Assembly (NCBI GenBank): GCA_013791775.1
Contig: VMTE01000021.1
Coordinates: forward strand, 1 to 39,619
DNA length: 39,619 nt
DNA from: Hyphomonas sp.
GTDB lineage: Bacteria; Pseudomonadota; Alphaproteobacteria; Caulobacterales; Hyphomonadaceae
Reading direction: 5' to 3'
Shown here: piece by piece, positions 16,413 to 23,596 of the stretch
Layout: each line of letters opens with the position of its first letter
Position numbering within the stretch: position 1 is the first letter of the stretch
The notes under the pieces: model-generated
The model's database searches: none
What the model saw: the letters and a program-made list of their open reading frames with translations, nothing else
What the model was told of the DNA's origin: nothing
Made by a program: the position numbers and the translations under genes

Positions 16413-17618
16413 TTATTCAGTGTTCGGAGCGCTTGAGCCCGCAAGACTGCCAGGCTGCAAATAGGAGTCGCCGTCAGCAATCGCGCTTTCATTCTCTGCA
16501 CGTCTTAGATCGTTCGCGGAGTACATGCCGATTTCGCGCCCGATGCGATACGCGGCGAACCGTTCGGTCATGTTGCCGCGAAGCAAGCCGCGAAGGTCGT
16601 GTTCGATGACGTACTGACGCCGCCCTTCCGGTGTCAGCAAGCACCGCATGAACGCTTGTTCGACGCGTTCGGCGAGCGGTTGAAGGCAGTTCTGTACCAG
16701 CGCTTGAGCGTCCGCCGCTGCACTCCCGTAGCTGACCGACGATTGAATGCCGAGCGCGGCGGGCGGCACGCTGAAAATGCGCGCGACGTCCAGGTTCGAC
16801 ATTTCCCGGCTTTCGAGAAACTGTGCATCAGCACCCGACCAAGAAGTCGAAATGTATTTGGCACCACCTTCTAACACTTTGATCTTCCCAACGCCGCCGG
16901 GTCCGCTGGCGTCTTCTTCGAACATGTCTTCAAGTGCCTTGCGGCTTGGCGGGCTGATCTTGGCGTTCGGGACAGACAAGACGCCCGCCGACTTATGACC
17001 ACTGGTTGCAAGTCTTTGCGCTGCTTCGTTTTCCGCAATCGCGCGATTCAAAGCGCCCCTAGCTATAGCAATCGGCGACCGGCCAAGCATTCCGTCTTCG
17101 GAAGATGCTCTTATGTGAAGCACTTCTTCCATCAGCAAAGTCATCGACCCTTTATTGCCGGTTTGAGAAACGCGGTAGCGAAGGCGCCCGCTTTCCAGCT
17201 TCTCGACGGTCACCGCTGACGAAATGATCGGCCACAATTCGATGACCTGCCCCGCGCCGTCGCGAACGATGCGCGCGTACGCGTTGCCGTATAGATCAAG
17301 CGACCGAACCAACAATTCACGAAGTTCGTAAGCAGTCATCAGCGGGTTGGCCAAGTCACCTAGAACCATCGCCAGGGGCGTATCGGTCACGCGCTCTTTG
17401 TCACCGTTCGGAAGCTTGCGGTACAGTTTCAGCGGCACCGACGCCATAAGTTCGGAGCGAAGCGATACGCACCGCGCGGCCACCGCGAGATTGGAAAGCA
17501 CGGCATTTGCCGAAGCATAGGGCGCGGCGAACGCCGGGCGGTTCCACGCATCCGGCGCATACGCCGGGTTATAGTCGCGGCGTTCGAAGCCGAATGCGGA
17601 AAGAATGCGGGTCAGCAT
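16413..17618 (-). CDS. Phage portal protein, HK97 family
   Basis: A 401-residue portal protein, the dodecameric ring through which DNA enters the head. Marks of the HK97 portal family: NAVLSNLAVAARCVSLRSELMASVPLKLYR near the start, LLVRSLDLYGNAYARIVRDG, the VLHIRASSEDGMLGRSPI segment, MSNLDVARIFSVPPAALG, and the C-terminal ERFAAYRIGREIGMYSANDLRRAEN. Its length is normal. The start is one base from the protease stop, so they are coupled. Confidence 0.93.
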   Translation of the reverse strand: MLTRILSAFGFERRDYNPAYAPDAWNRPAFAAPYASANAVLSNLAVAARCVSLRSELMASVPLKLYRKLPNGDKERVTDTPLAMVLGDLANPLMTAYELRELLVRSLDLYGNAYARIVRDGAGQVIELWPIISSAVTVEKLESGRLRYRVSQTGNKGSMTLLMEEVLHIRASSEDGMLGRSPIAIARGALNRAIAENEAAQRLATSGHKSAGVLSVPNAKISPPSRKALEDMFEEDASGPGGVGKIKVLEGGAKYISTSWSGADAQFLESREMSNLDVARIFSVPPAALGIQSSVSYGSAAADAQALVQNCLQPLAERVEQAFMRCLLTPEGRRQYVIEHDLRGLLRGNMTERFAAYRIGREIGMYSANDLRRAENESAIADGDSYLQPGSLAGSSAPNTE

Positions 17619-17619
17619 G

Positions 17620-18150
17620 TCAGAACCCTCCGAGGTCTAGGAAATCAATCCGGCGGGCAAGATCGCTGCGATTGGCGAAAGCCGCCGAACGGGCATTCAC
17701 ACTGGTTTGGGGGTAAGCAGGCCATGCCGAGACAATCGAAATCTCGCGAAGGTCAATCGCGTGCAGCGTTCGCAGCGAGCCTTGCCAGGTCTCTCGCGTC
17801 GGAATGAAGCCGAAGGATGCCCCGCCAAGCGAACCGGCGTCAGCGAGCGCTAGAACGTCGTCAGCAAGGCTTGTTTTCGGTAGGGCGATTTCGAAATGCA
17901 GGCCGCGCGTATCTTCGGCGAGGCGAAGCGACCCGTTGCGGGTGCGACCAAGCAATTTTTCGGTGTTATGATCTACGAGGCATAGCTTGTCGCCCGCCTT
18001 GAGCGTGTCGGCGAAAGCGCCGCGTGCAATCATTTCGTCAAAGTCGACGATGCGTGCCCGCTGTTCGAAGACGGCGGCGTAACCTTCCAGGGTCCGGCCC
18101 TTGGCGCGCACTTCCAGTTCGGCGGCGCGACGTTCGATTGTGTTCGTCAT
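17620..18150 (-). CDS. HK97-type prohead maturation protease
   Basis: A 176-residue serine protease that cleaves the capsid delta domain during head maturation. It shows the family pattern LEGYAAVFE, FADTLKAG, LVDHN with His61, LGRTRNGSLRLAED, GLHFEIALP and GGASFGF with Ser112. The start at 18150 follows AGGATCACACC; the longer frame to 18231 only adds leader sequence. It lies between capsid (upstream) and portal (downstream), in the reverse of the usual portal-protease-capsid order. Confidence 0.92.
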   Translation of the reverse strand: MTNTIERRAAELEVRAKGRTLEGYAAVFEQRARIVDFDEMIARGAFADTLKAGDKLCLVDHNTEKLLGRTRNGSLRLAEDTRGLHFEIALPKTSLADDVLALADAGSLGGASFGFIPTRETWQGSLRTLHAIDLREISIVSAWPAYPQTSVNARSAAFANRSDLARRIDFLDLGGF

Positions 18151-18167
18151 GGTGTGATCCTGTGAAA

Positions 18168-18256
18168 AGAGGTGGGGCGGCGGTTTGCCAACGGGAATGC
18201 CGAAAACCGCCTTCACCGCCGCCCCTGCCACGCGCCAGGGTGATAGCGCGTGGCGT
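18168..18256 (-). promoter_or_regulatory. Nested hairpins between capsid and protease genes
   Basis: GGGGCGGCGGT (18174-18184) pairs perfectly with ACCGCCGCCCC (18215-18225). An alternative inner stem is GGCGGTTT against AAACCGCC (18179-18186 with 18204-18211), so two folds compete. A second perfect hairpin CCACGCGC/GCGCGTGG lies at 18228-18253. The adjoining leader (CACCTcTTTTCAcAGGAT, read on the minus strand) is shared with the 78-residue gene, so the two cistrons appear to carry the same control module. Confidence 0.6.
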
Positions 18257-18262
18257 TCGGGA

Positions 18263-19519
18263 CTAGGCCGCGTTCATGTCCGCCGCATAGGCGAAGGATT
18301 CTTCATGACGAAGTGCAACGTCCGCCGTTAGAAGCGCGCGTACCTGGACGTTGCCCTTAGAATACGCCGTTGCTTCATAGGGATTTGCCAGGATATCAAC
18401 GCCGGACCAATATCCAACGACAAGCGAACTGAAGTCGCCGAACACAATGCCACGATCAGCCGGTGAACCGTTGCCCACAAGCGCGGTCGTGTCGTAGTAT
18501 TGATACCCGTACAGACTGTTCGGCTCGCTCATGATCATGCGACTGTCCGTGGACGCAGCGACCAGTGTTGACCTCAATTTCTTTGTGACGTCGGGATGTC
18601 CGGCCCATCCGAGCGAGCCCATAAGCGCGTTCGTGTTGGCAATGCTTGCGATCATGGCCAGACCTTCGGCCCATGTCGGCGTAGCAAAGGTTGTCGGCGT
18701 GACGGTCGCGCCGATGCCTGACGGCTGATTGGCACCCCCGCCAACGAGGGCCGCTGCATCCAATGCGGCCGCGAGAGCCCGCGCGCCGTCTCGCATTGCC
18801 ATTTGATCCACAGACGGATCGGCTTGCAAGATCATATTGCGGCTGAATTCCGTCAGTGCACCAACGTGTTTCGGCGTCAATGTGCGGGCGTTGATATCCC
18901 AATCTGCGGGAGACAGAGCCCCGTTTTCGGCAATCCAAGCCGCTGTGAAGCCGGTATCAACGGCGGGGATAGAGACGTTACCGTGAAGGTTCGACAAGAC
19001 AGTCGCGCCGAGCCGGTCGACCACAGAGGCCGCCCGCAGCATATCGATGGTCAGGTCGCCGCGATGATCGGTGCCAATCGCGCCCGCGCCGGTCGTACCT
19101 GACACAACAACACGTTGTTCATGCCGGGGGCGCTGGAATATTTCAGTCGGGATCATGATACCTTGCGCCTTGCGCCCGGTGCGTCGTTGAAGTTCCTGAC
19201 TGATTTCACGGACGCGGGCCGTGTCGCGGCCTTCAATGCCCGCACTGGCAGCGATGGCGTCCAGGAAGAGGCCAGGCGCGCGGCAAGCGCGGTCGAAATC
19301 CGGGGTGCCGTTGAGCGGCGTCGCAGCGGCTGCGAGTTCCATTTGATTCAGGCGCTCTTGACGGGCGATTTGATCGTTGATCGCACGGCATTCGGTTTCG
19401 AGAGTTTTGTATGCAGCGTCTTGTTCAGGTGTCATTGGCGCGCCGCTCGCGGCGTCCAGTATTTGACGGAGTTCGCGGACCTTGGCGGCGCGCTTCTCTT
19501 GGAGTTGGGGAATGGTCAT
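18263..19519 (-). CDS. Phage major capsid protein, HK97 fold
   Basis: A 418-residue major capsid protein. Residues 1-110 are helical and charged, the usual scaffolding (delta) domain removed by the protease. The remainder is the HK97 core: TTGAGAIGTDHRGDLTIDMLR, VDRLGATVLS, AAWIAENGALSPAD, ALTEFSRNMILQADPSV, LIGGAN-like GGGANQPSGI, and the C-terminal GIVFGDFSSLVVGYWSGVDI. It is the first gene of the head block, behind a TTGACA promoter candidate and an 18-base palindromic element. Confidence 0.93.
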   Translation of the reverse strand: MTIPQLQEKRAAKVRELRQILDAASGAPMTPEQDAAYKTLETECRAINDQIARQERLNQMELAAAATPLNGTPDFDRACRAPGLFLDAIAASAGIEGRDTARVREISQELQRRTGRKAQGIMIPTEIFQRPRHEQRVVVSGTTGAGAIGTDHRGDLTIDMLRAASVVDRLGATVLSNLHGNVSIPAVDTGFTAAWIAENGALSPADWDINARTLTPKHVGALTEFSRNMILQADPSVDQMAMRDGARALAAALDAAALVGGGANQPSGIGATVTPTTFATPTWAEGLAMIASIANTNALMGSLGWAGHPDVTKKLRSTLVAASTDSRMIMSEPNSLYGYQYYDTTALVGNGSPADRGIVFGDFSSLVVGYWSGVDILANPYEATAYSKGNVQVRALLTADVALRHEESFAYAADMNAA

Positions 19520-19591
19520 TGGGTTGGGTTCCTTTCGCGTGGCGGTTCATTCCGCTGGCAAAAAGAAAATCGCACGACGCCAAACCGCCCC

Positions 19592-19609
19592 CGGAAAGCA
19601 GCTTTCCAA
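19592..19609. promoter_or_regulatory. Palindromic element, copy A
   Basis: CGGAAAGCAGCTTTCCAA, whose core GGAAAGC-A-GCTTTCC is a perfect palindrome, lies 73 bases upstream of the capsid gene. An identical 18-mer occurs at 22269-22286, also upstream of a minus-strand gene block. Exact repetition inside one element suggests a binding site for an element or helper regulator. Confidence 0.55.
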
Positions 19610-19688
19610 AACGCGCGAAAACCGCACCGACCGCACAACCGGCAAACTGGCACGAAACTTGGCCGTTAACCCTGAAAGGCATTTTATG

Positions 19689-19717
19689 TATCAAAATGAG
19701 ACATATTTGCCTGTCAA
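19689..19717 (-). promoter_or_regulatory. Promoter candidate for the capsid-protease-portal operon
   Basis: Read on the minus strand: TTGACA (19717-19712), 17-base spacer, TTGATA (19694-19689). The -35 is consensus and the -10 moderate. Transcription would start near 19682, about 160 bases before the capsid ATG, and pass through the 18-base palindrome, which could act as an operator. Confidence 0.5.
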
Positions 19718-19821
19718 AACCCAAGCGCGGGAAAAAGTGCTGAGGCCGCCGGTTTCAGAATTGGACACTCAGCAAAAAATCGGGGGTATATGGGGTCGGG
19801 CAAACCGGGCGGGGAATCGCA

Positions 19822-20199
19822 ATGAGCAAAAAGACCTTCGGCATCGTTGCGACATGTATCTGTTGGGCTCTGGCGCTGACCTACTTCTTGGGTCCGAAGA
19901 ATTCATTCATCGAGTTCTTACCGCCGGTGATCGTCTACTTTCTCGCATACTCAATCTTCAAGTACGACAAGCCGCAAGACGAAGTCGCCATGCCGTTAGT
20001 CGGCATCTTGGTAGTGTTCTACGGTTATTGGATTTTCACCGCTTACGACTCAATCGAGAACCGCCGTTCGTTGCGTGAACTTTATCGCGAGTGCGAGCGA
20101 CAACAGGCAGGTTTCAACGAGGGTGACCCATTTTACGAACAGTGCAACGAAGCACGCGATTGGTATTATTGGCGCTACATCGAACCGAATATGGACTGA
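19822..20199 (+). CDS. Small membrane protein, only plus-strand gene of the element
   Basis: A 125-residue protein with three predicted membrane segments in the first 78 residues (about 7-24, 29-46, 56-75). A soluble C-terminal part rich in Arg, Glu and Tyr follows (YRECERQQAGFNEGDPFYEQ). GGGGAA precedes the ATG by six bases. It is transcribed against all other element genes and could be a cargo ('moron') such as an exclusion or defence factor, but no family is recognised. It is convergent with the Cys-rich gene. Confidence 0.65.
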   Translation: MSKKTFGIVATCICWALALTYFLGPKNSFIEFLPPVIVYFLAYSIFKYDKPQDEVAMPLVGILVVFYGYWIFTAYDSIENRRSLRELYRECERQQAGFNEGDPFYEQCNEARDWYYWRYIEPNMD

Positions 20200-20214
20200 T
20201 CACCAATGGCGTCG

Positions 20215-20646
20215 TTACGGGCGCGCGGTCAGCAACCGGCATGCAACGTCTTCCCCACCCCACCGGGTCGAGAACGTGTCCGATACGTCGAACCATCCTC
20301 CGCCACCGCCGCTCCCATGATGCGCCCCCATGCAAGAGCATTGGCATTCGTGGCCGGTCGCATTGCGGCACGCGGGGGCGCACTTCTCTTGTTCGCGGTA
20401 CGGCTGGATGATGTAGATGCGCCCCCAGCGTTGAAGCCCCCGGTCGACAAGATCGTTGAACCACGCGGCAGGAAGCTCCCATTGTTTCGCGGCTTTGTTC
20501 CAACCGGGCTTTGCGCGTCTGCCGTCCTGCAACCAAGCGCGATTAGTCGGATCGTATGGAAGGCGCATGAGGATCGGCGGTTTAGCCTTCCGCCAGATGA
20601 CGGGCGTGTGTGTCTGGTTCCACGCGATGACTATTGGTGTTTGCAT
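20215..20646 (-). CDS. Cys/His-cluster protein of unknown function
   Basis: A 143-residue protein. The N-terminal half (YDPTNRAWLQDGRRAKPGWN followed by KAAKQWELPAAWF) recalls the short Trp-rich domain found next to some helicases and primases, a weak inference. Residues 88-108 carry a dense cluster, CAPACRNATGHECQCSCMGA then HH, likely to bind zinc. A Gly run follows. It sits between the structured gap and the capsid region, downstream of the RepA-like ATPase, so a role in replication or packaging is possible. Confidence 0.6.
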   Translation of the reverse strand: MQTPIVIAWNQTHTPVIWRKAKPPILMRLPYDPTNRAWLQDGRRAKPGWNKAAKQWELPAAWFNDLVDRGLQRWGRIYIIQPYREQEKCAPACRNATGHECQCSCMGAHHGSGGGGGWFDVSDTFSTRWGGEDVACRLLTARP

Positions 20647-20699
20647 TCGGCCCTTCGACGTTCTTTCCTTATGATTACACGGGGTCTAACCTTTGTGAA

Positions 20700-20845
20700 T
20701 CCTAACTCCCCTTCGTTTCCGGACACTCGTACGAAACGCACCCCCGTACCGTACACCCCTCTAGCTACGCTAAGAGGTGGTGTGTACGTGTGCGCGTGCG
20801 TAACGAGTCGGGGGTGTCGGCGTGTTAGTACGTACAGTAATTTTG
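20700..20845. other. Structured non-coding gap: candidate origin or packaging site
   Basis: A roughly 200-base gap (20647-20845) directly downstream of the ATPase gene with no credible gene. It contains a strong hairpin with arms CGTACAC (20750-20756) and GTGTACG (20782-20788), continued inward by CCTCT/AGAGG and AGC/GCT. There are also two crossing pairs, ACTCGT/ACGAGT (20725-20730, 20803-20808) and CACCCCCG/CGGGGGTG (20739-20746, 20809-20816). These cannot all pair at once, so alternative or pseudoknotted folds are implied. GT-rich short repeats follow. Confidence 0.55.
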
Positions 20846-21811
20846 TTAGTTGTGTGCGCCGTGTGTGCGCATTGAAATCTGCCGGTCGGCGTCTATTTCG
20901 ATCAGGCCCGCGTTTATTGCCTTTTCAAAAGCCCGCGCCCAGGCATTGCGGTTAGCGCCCGGTGACTTGCCGTATTTGTCGAAAAACGCAGCTTTGGCGG
21001 TCGCTTCGGCAATCGGTTCGTCGCCGATCACTTCGCGGAAAACGCGGTCACCGGGTGTGAGAACCGTCGTTTCGCCCTTCACTGGCTTTCCGGCCTCAAC
21101 GAGCACCGCCGCCGGTTCGTACGGCTGCAAGCGTACGTGAATGTCGTCAAACGGCGCGCCGTTGCGGCTTTTGGCGCATTTGATCACAAGCGCCCCGTCG
21201 CGACCCGTCCTGTGAAGCCCTAGGACGCGGTCACACGCCGCCCATAGGTCGACGGCACCTTTGCTGCGCCCTTTGTCCTTATGGCCGCTGTGATGAACCA
21301 CAAGCACCGCAGCGCCGGTTATGATCTTCAGCTTTTTGCAGGTCTCCGCGAACGCCGCCATGTCCGATGCCGAATTCTGGTCAATGCCGCTCGTCATGCC
21401 GGTAAGCGTGTCGATCACGAACAGTTTCGCCCTGGGGCGAATTTGCCCAAGGTCGCTATCAAGTTCCGCGAACACTTCCGGATCGTTCAATGGAAACTCG
21501 TACGCGCCGATGTGAAACGGGACACCATCGCTCGAAATTCCCCGGTGCGCGAACCACGCGCTGATGCGCGCCTGAAGGCCGTCAAAGCCCTCCGACGGCA
21601 AATAGAGGACCGGACCTTGCGCGACCGTCCGGTCTAGCCAAGTCTGACCGGTCGCGATGCTTAGCGCCAATGCCAAGGCGAGAAACGTCTTTCCGACGCC
21701 GCTCTCGCTGAAAAGCATCGTGAGTTCGCCCTCTGCGATGAAGTCTTCGACCAACCACTTAAACGACCGGTCGCGGCGCATGAAGTCGTCCAGCGAATCA
21801 ATCAGGGACAT
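20846..21811 (-). CDS. RepA-like AAA ATPase / replicative helicase
   Basis: A 321-residue RecA-fold ATPase of the RepA/AAA_25 type, probably a DNA helicase or helicase loader that lets the element replicate. Walker A is SESGVGKTF (35-43, Lys41 and Thr42), Walker B ends LFVIDTLTG (Asp134), and VVHHSGH (171-177) is the sensor strand typical of the family. The C-terminal part is a small winged-helix-like region. ATG 21811 is chosen over GTG 21820; neither has a good ribosome site, and both overlap the preceding gene, which suggests coupling. Confidence 0.85.
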   Translation of the reverse strand: MSLIDSLDDFMRRDRSFKWLVEDFIAEGELTMLFSESGVGKTFLALALALSIATGQTWLDRTVAQGPVLYLPSEGFDGLQARISAWFAHRGISSDGVPFHIGAYEFPLNDPEVFAELDSDLGQIRPRAKLFVIDTLTGMTSGIDQNSASDMAAFAETCKKLKIITGAAVLVVHHSGHKDKGRSKGAVDLWAACDRVLGLHRTGRDGALVIKCAKSRNGAPFDDIHVRLQPYEPAAVLVEAGKPVKGETTVLTPGDRVFREVIGDEPIAEATAKAAFFDKYGKSPGANRNAWARAFEKAINAGLIEIDADRQISMRTHGAHN

Positions 21812-22046
21812 GTTCAACACGCGTCACAGTTTCGAACGTACCGGTGGCTCGAACGTGTTTCAGCATTCCGTCGGCATCGAAGAAAACGACGTGCCCGTTG
21901 CTCACTTCGGCGCGGGCGGCGTTCAGTTCATATACTTCGACGTTCGAAACGGAGCCCTTGAGTTGATGGCTGACGGGTTTCGTCGTGATGCGCCAGGTGT
22001 GACACGCGACAGGCGGCAACTCTCCGTCAGGCCAAGGTCCGGTCAC
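21798..22046 (-). CDS. Hypothetical element protein (82 residues)
   Basis: A small beta-rich looking protein (VSNVEVYELNAARAEVSNGH, then VVFFDADGML). Its GTG start overlaps the upstream stop by four bases (GTGA), and its end overlaps the ATPase start. Function unknown. Its fixed place in the coupled replication block supports it being real. Confidence 0.6.
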   Translation of the reverse strand: MTGPWPDGELPPVACHTWRITTKPVSHQLKGSVSNVEVYELNAARAEVSNGHVVFFDADGMLKHVRATGTFETVTRVEHVPD

Positions 22047-22219
22047 GACGCGGCCCGTTTTTCTTCGCGTTCAATCGCCGCCTTGAGTTCGTCGATTTTG
22101 AAGCGGGCGAGCGCAAGGTACGTTTCGCTTTCGCCGCGTGCCTTCGCGGCTTCGTAACGCTGTTCAAGCGCCGCGAGATTGAGCCGGAAAAGTTGTGCCC
22201 TGATGGAAGGTTTTAGCAT
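22043..22219 (-). CDS. Small helical hypothetical protein (58 residues)
   Basis: A 58-residue, almost wholly helical and charged protein (MLKPSIRAQLFRLNLAALEQ, then RYEAAKARGE). GAGG precedes ATG 22219. The longer frame to 22252 lacks such a site. It could be a coiled-coil adaptor. It is coupled to the next gene by a GTGA overlap. Confidence 0.6.
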   Translation of the reverse strand: MLKPSIRAQLFRLNLAALEQRYEAAKARGESETYLALARFKIDELKAAIEREEKRAAS

Positions 22220-22260
22220 GGTGGCCTCTAACTGTGAGGACCAACATGCCATGCCCGAAT

Positions 22261-23139
22261 TCAGACGTCGGAAAGCAGCTTTCCAATGGGAATCGCGCGG
22301 ATGATTCCAAGTATGTTTTCGGCGCTGGTGTCACGGATGACTTCACGGGCCGCTTCGAGGTTCACGAGAAAGTCGGGGTCTTCTTCTTCGAAGGGGTTTT
22401 CGTTGGAGGTATCGTCAAAATATTCGGCGAGTTCATCGGCGAGCGTTTCGTGCGAAATTTTTACGCGTTCAACACGGCAACGGTTCTCGTAGTCCACTTT
22501 GCTTTCGTGTTCGCCGCGAGTTTCGACAAAATCGCTGGGGTCGTAAAAATACCGCGCAACCGTTAGCGCGACCGGCATCAACACGTTAATCGCCGGGATT
22601 TCTTCGATCAGTTCTTTGATTTCGACGCGGGGCAACCATTTGATGATAGCCCACGCCGGATTCTTGCCTTTTTCTCCGATTAGCCGCCGCCAAAGGTTAT
22701 CGCCAGCATCATAGCGCGCGATGATTACGTCAATCAACGCTGTGCCGATTTTACCGGTTTCCTTTGAGAGTTTACGGGCTTCATATTGCTTCCAAGCGGT
22801 GCGAATTCGGTCGGTCGTGTTGCGGTGCAAACCAGAATGGGCAACCGCAAGAGCGCCATTCAAAAAAACCACCCCCAGCCCACGCTTATCGAGTTCTCGG
22901 GCGTACTGTAATTGCTCCGGCGTGAGTACATCGCGGATACGATACTTCGCTTCGCGAATATGTCGCGGTAACGTATCAAACAATCGCTGCTGTTTGGCCC
23001 GCATTTCCTCGAAAAGCGCGACTACGGGCGCAAGCATCCGCCGTGATTCCTCATGTGAGTCCTCGATTAGCGCCAAGTTCTCAGCGGTTCTCGGCCATTC
23101 ATCGGGCCAATCGTCAGGGAATGACAGTTCAGCGGTCAT
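22261..23139 (-). CDS. Hypothetical element protein (292 residues)
   Basis: A mostly helical, acidic protein that I do not recognise. Visible parts are a coiled-coil-like region (about 30-80, ESRRMLAPVVALFEEMRAKQ), DVLTPEQLQYARELDKRGLG, a central WAIIKWLPRVEIKELIEEI, and a very acidic C-terminal part (DDTSNENPFEEEDPDF). Its last codons encode the 18-base palindromic element seen also before the capsid gene. Its start overlaps the stop of the first gene of the operon (ATGA). A role in replication or helper interaction is conceivable but unsupported. Confidence 0.65.
   Translation of the reverse strand: MTAELSFPDDWPDEWPRTAENLALIEDSHEESRRMLAPVVALFEEMRAKQQRLFDTLPRHIREAKYRIRDVLTPEQLQYARELDKRGLGVVFLNGALAVAHSGLHRNTTDRIRTAWKQYEARKLSKETGKIGTALIDVIIARYDAGDNLWRRLIGEKGKNPAWAIIKWLPRVEIKELIEEIPAINVLMPVALTVARYFYDPSDFVETRGEHESKVDYENRCRVERVKISHETLADELAEYFDDTSNENPFEEEDPDFLVNLEAAREVIRDTSAENILGIIRAIPIGKLLSDV
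22269..22286. promoter_or_regulatory. Palindromic element, copy B
   Basis: The same 18-mer as at 19592-19609, here lying at the end of the 292-residue gene and about 50 bases before the 58-residue gene. Being within coding sequence, one copy could be chance, but an exact 18-base match with a perfect palindromic core is unlikely to be random. Confidence 0.45.
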
Positions 23140-23393
23140 GAGTCGCCGCGTTCCTGCCGGTCCTTTGCCTGCTTAAGTTTCAGCCTTTCTCTAGCCGCCT
23201 CAAGTTCTTTTTCTAGCAAGTCGGTGACGTGTTCGCCCCCGTCTGGTCCGTCCGGCCAACTGGTTCTAAGCAATAGCCGTTCGTCGTCTTTGAGGGTGAT
23301 ACGCAGTTCTTCCAGCGCCGCGATTTGGTCTGCGGGCGCCAGGGCGCTGTTCAGCGCGGCGGCAAATAGTGCGTCGAAATCATCGTCAGTCAT
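23136..23393 (-). CDS. Small acidic hypothetical protein (85 residues), first gene of the element operon
   Basis: An 85-residue protein (MTDDDFDALFAAALNSALAP at the start, Lys/Glu-rich helix at the end). It has a strong GGAG ribosome site six bases before ATG 23393. It leads the early minus-strand operon next to attR. No helix-turn-helix is evident, so it is not an obvious repressor. Function unknown. Confidence 0.65.
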   Translation of the reverse strand: MTDDDFDALFAAALNSALAPADQIAALEELRITLKDDERLLLRTSWPDGPDGGEHVTDLLEKELEAARERLKLKQAKDRQERGDS

Positions 23394-23481
23394 GGCGGTC
23401 TCCAAGCAAGTTCAGCGCCAAATTAGAACGCAAAAGGCACAGAATGTAAAAACCCTTGTAAAAAAGTTCTACTCAACAAGC

Positions 23482-23511
23482 TTGCAAAATGACCCATAAC
23501 GCCCGTATCTG
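23482..23511 (+). promoter_or_regulatory. Element-borne promoter candidate for tRNA-Gly
   Basis: TTGCAA (23482-23487), 18-base spacer, TATCTG (23506-23511). It ends 11 bases before the tRNA, so transcription would start about five bases before the mature 5' end. The sequence lies inside the element, so the host tRNA would be driven by element DNA. Confidence 0.45.
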
Positions 23512-23522
23512 CAGGCGTTCTC

Positions 23523-23596
23523 GCGGGTGTAGCTCAATGGTAGAGCAGCAGCTTCCCAAGCTGACGACGAGGGTTCGATTCCCTTCACCCGCTCCA
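23523..23596 (+). tRNA. tRNA-Gly (anticodon CCC)
   Basis: A complete 74-base cloverleaf with encoded CCA. The acceptor GCGGGTG pairs with CACCCGC, the D-stem is GCTC/GAGC, and the anticodon arm has loop TTCCCAA and anticodon CCC. The T-arm is GAGGG-TTCGATT-CCCTT. Its 5' half comes from the element and its 3' half from the host, since 23522-23561 duplicates the truncated copy at 14246-14285. This is the right attachment site (attR) and the only functional copy here. Confidence 0.95.

Larger units (their letters stand above)
19520..19821. other. 302-base divergent control region of the element
   Basis: This gap separates the capsid gene (minus) from the only plus-strand gene of the element. 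It holds the 18-mer CGGAAAGCAGCTTTCCAA at 19592-19609, a promoter candidate for the capsid operon at 19689-19717 and a loose hairpin AGGCA...TGCCT at 19678-19712. I see no further gene. Confidence 0.6.
14246..23561. mobile_element. Integrated capsid-encoding phage satellite, about 9.3 kb
   Basis: The element is bounded by a 40-base direct repeat of the tRNA-Gly 5' half. In order along the plus strand it holds integrase, AlpA-like excisionase, small unknowns, portal, prohead protease, major capsid protein, one plus-strand membrane gene, a Cys-rich protein, a structured gap, a RepA-like ATPase and four further minus-strand genes. I find no terminase, tail, tail-fibre, holin or lysin gene. The size and gene content suit a phage satellite that builds its own small head but borrows packaging and tails, or a decayed prophage. 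Intact frames throughout argue against simple decay. Confidence 0.8.
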
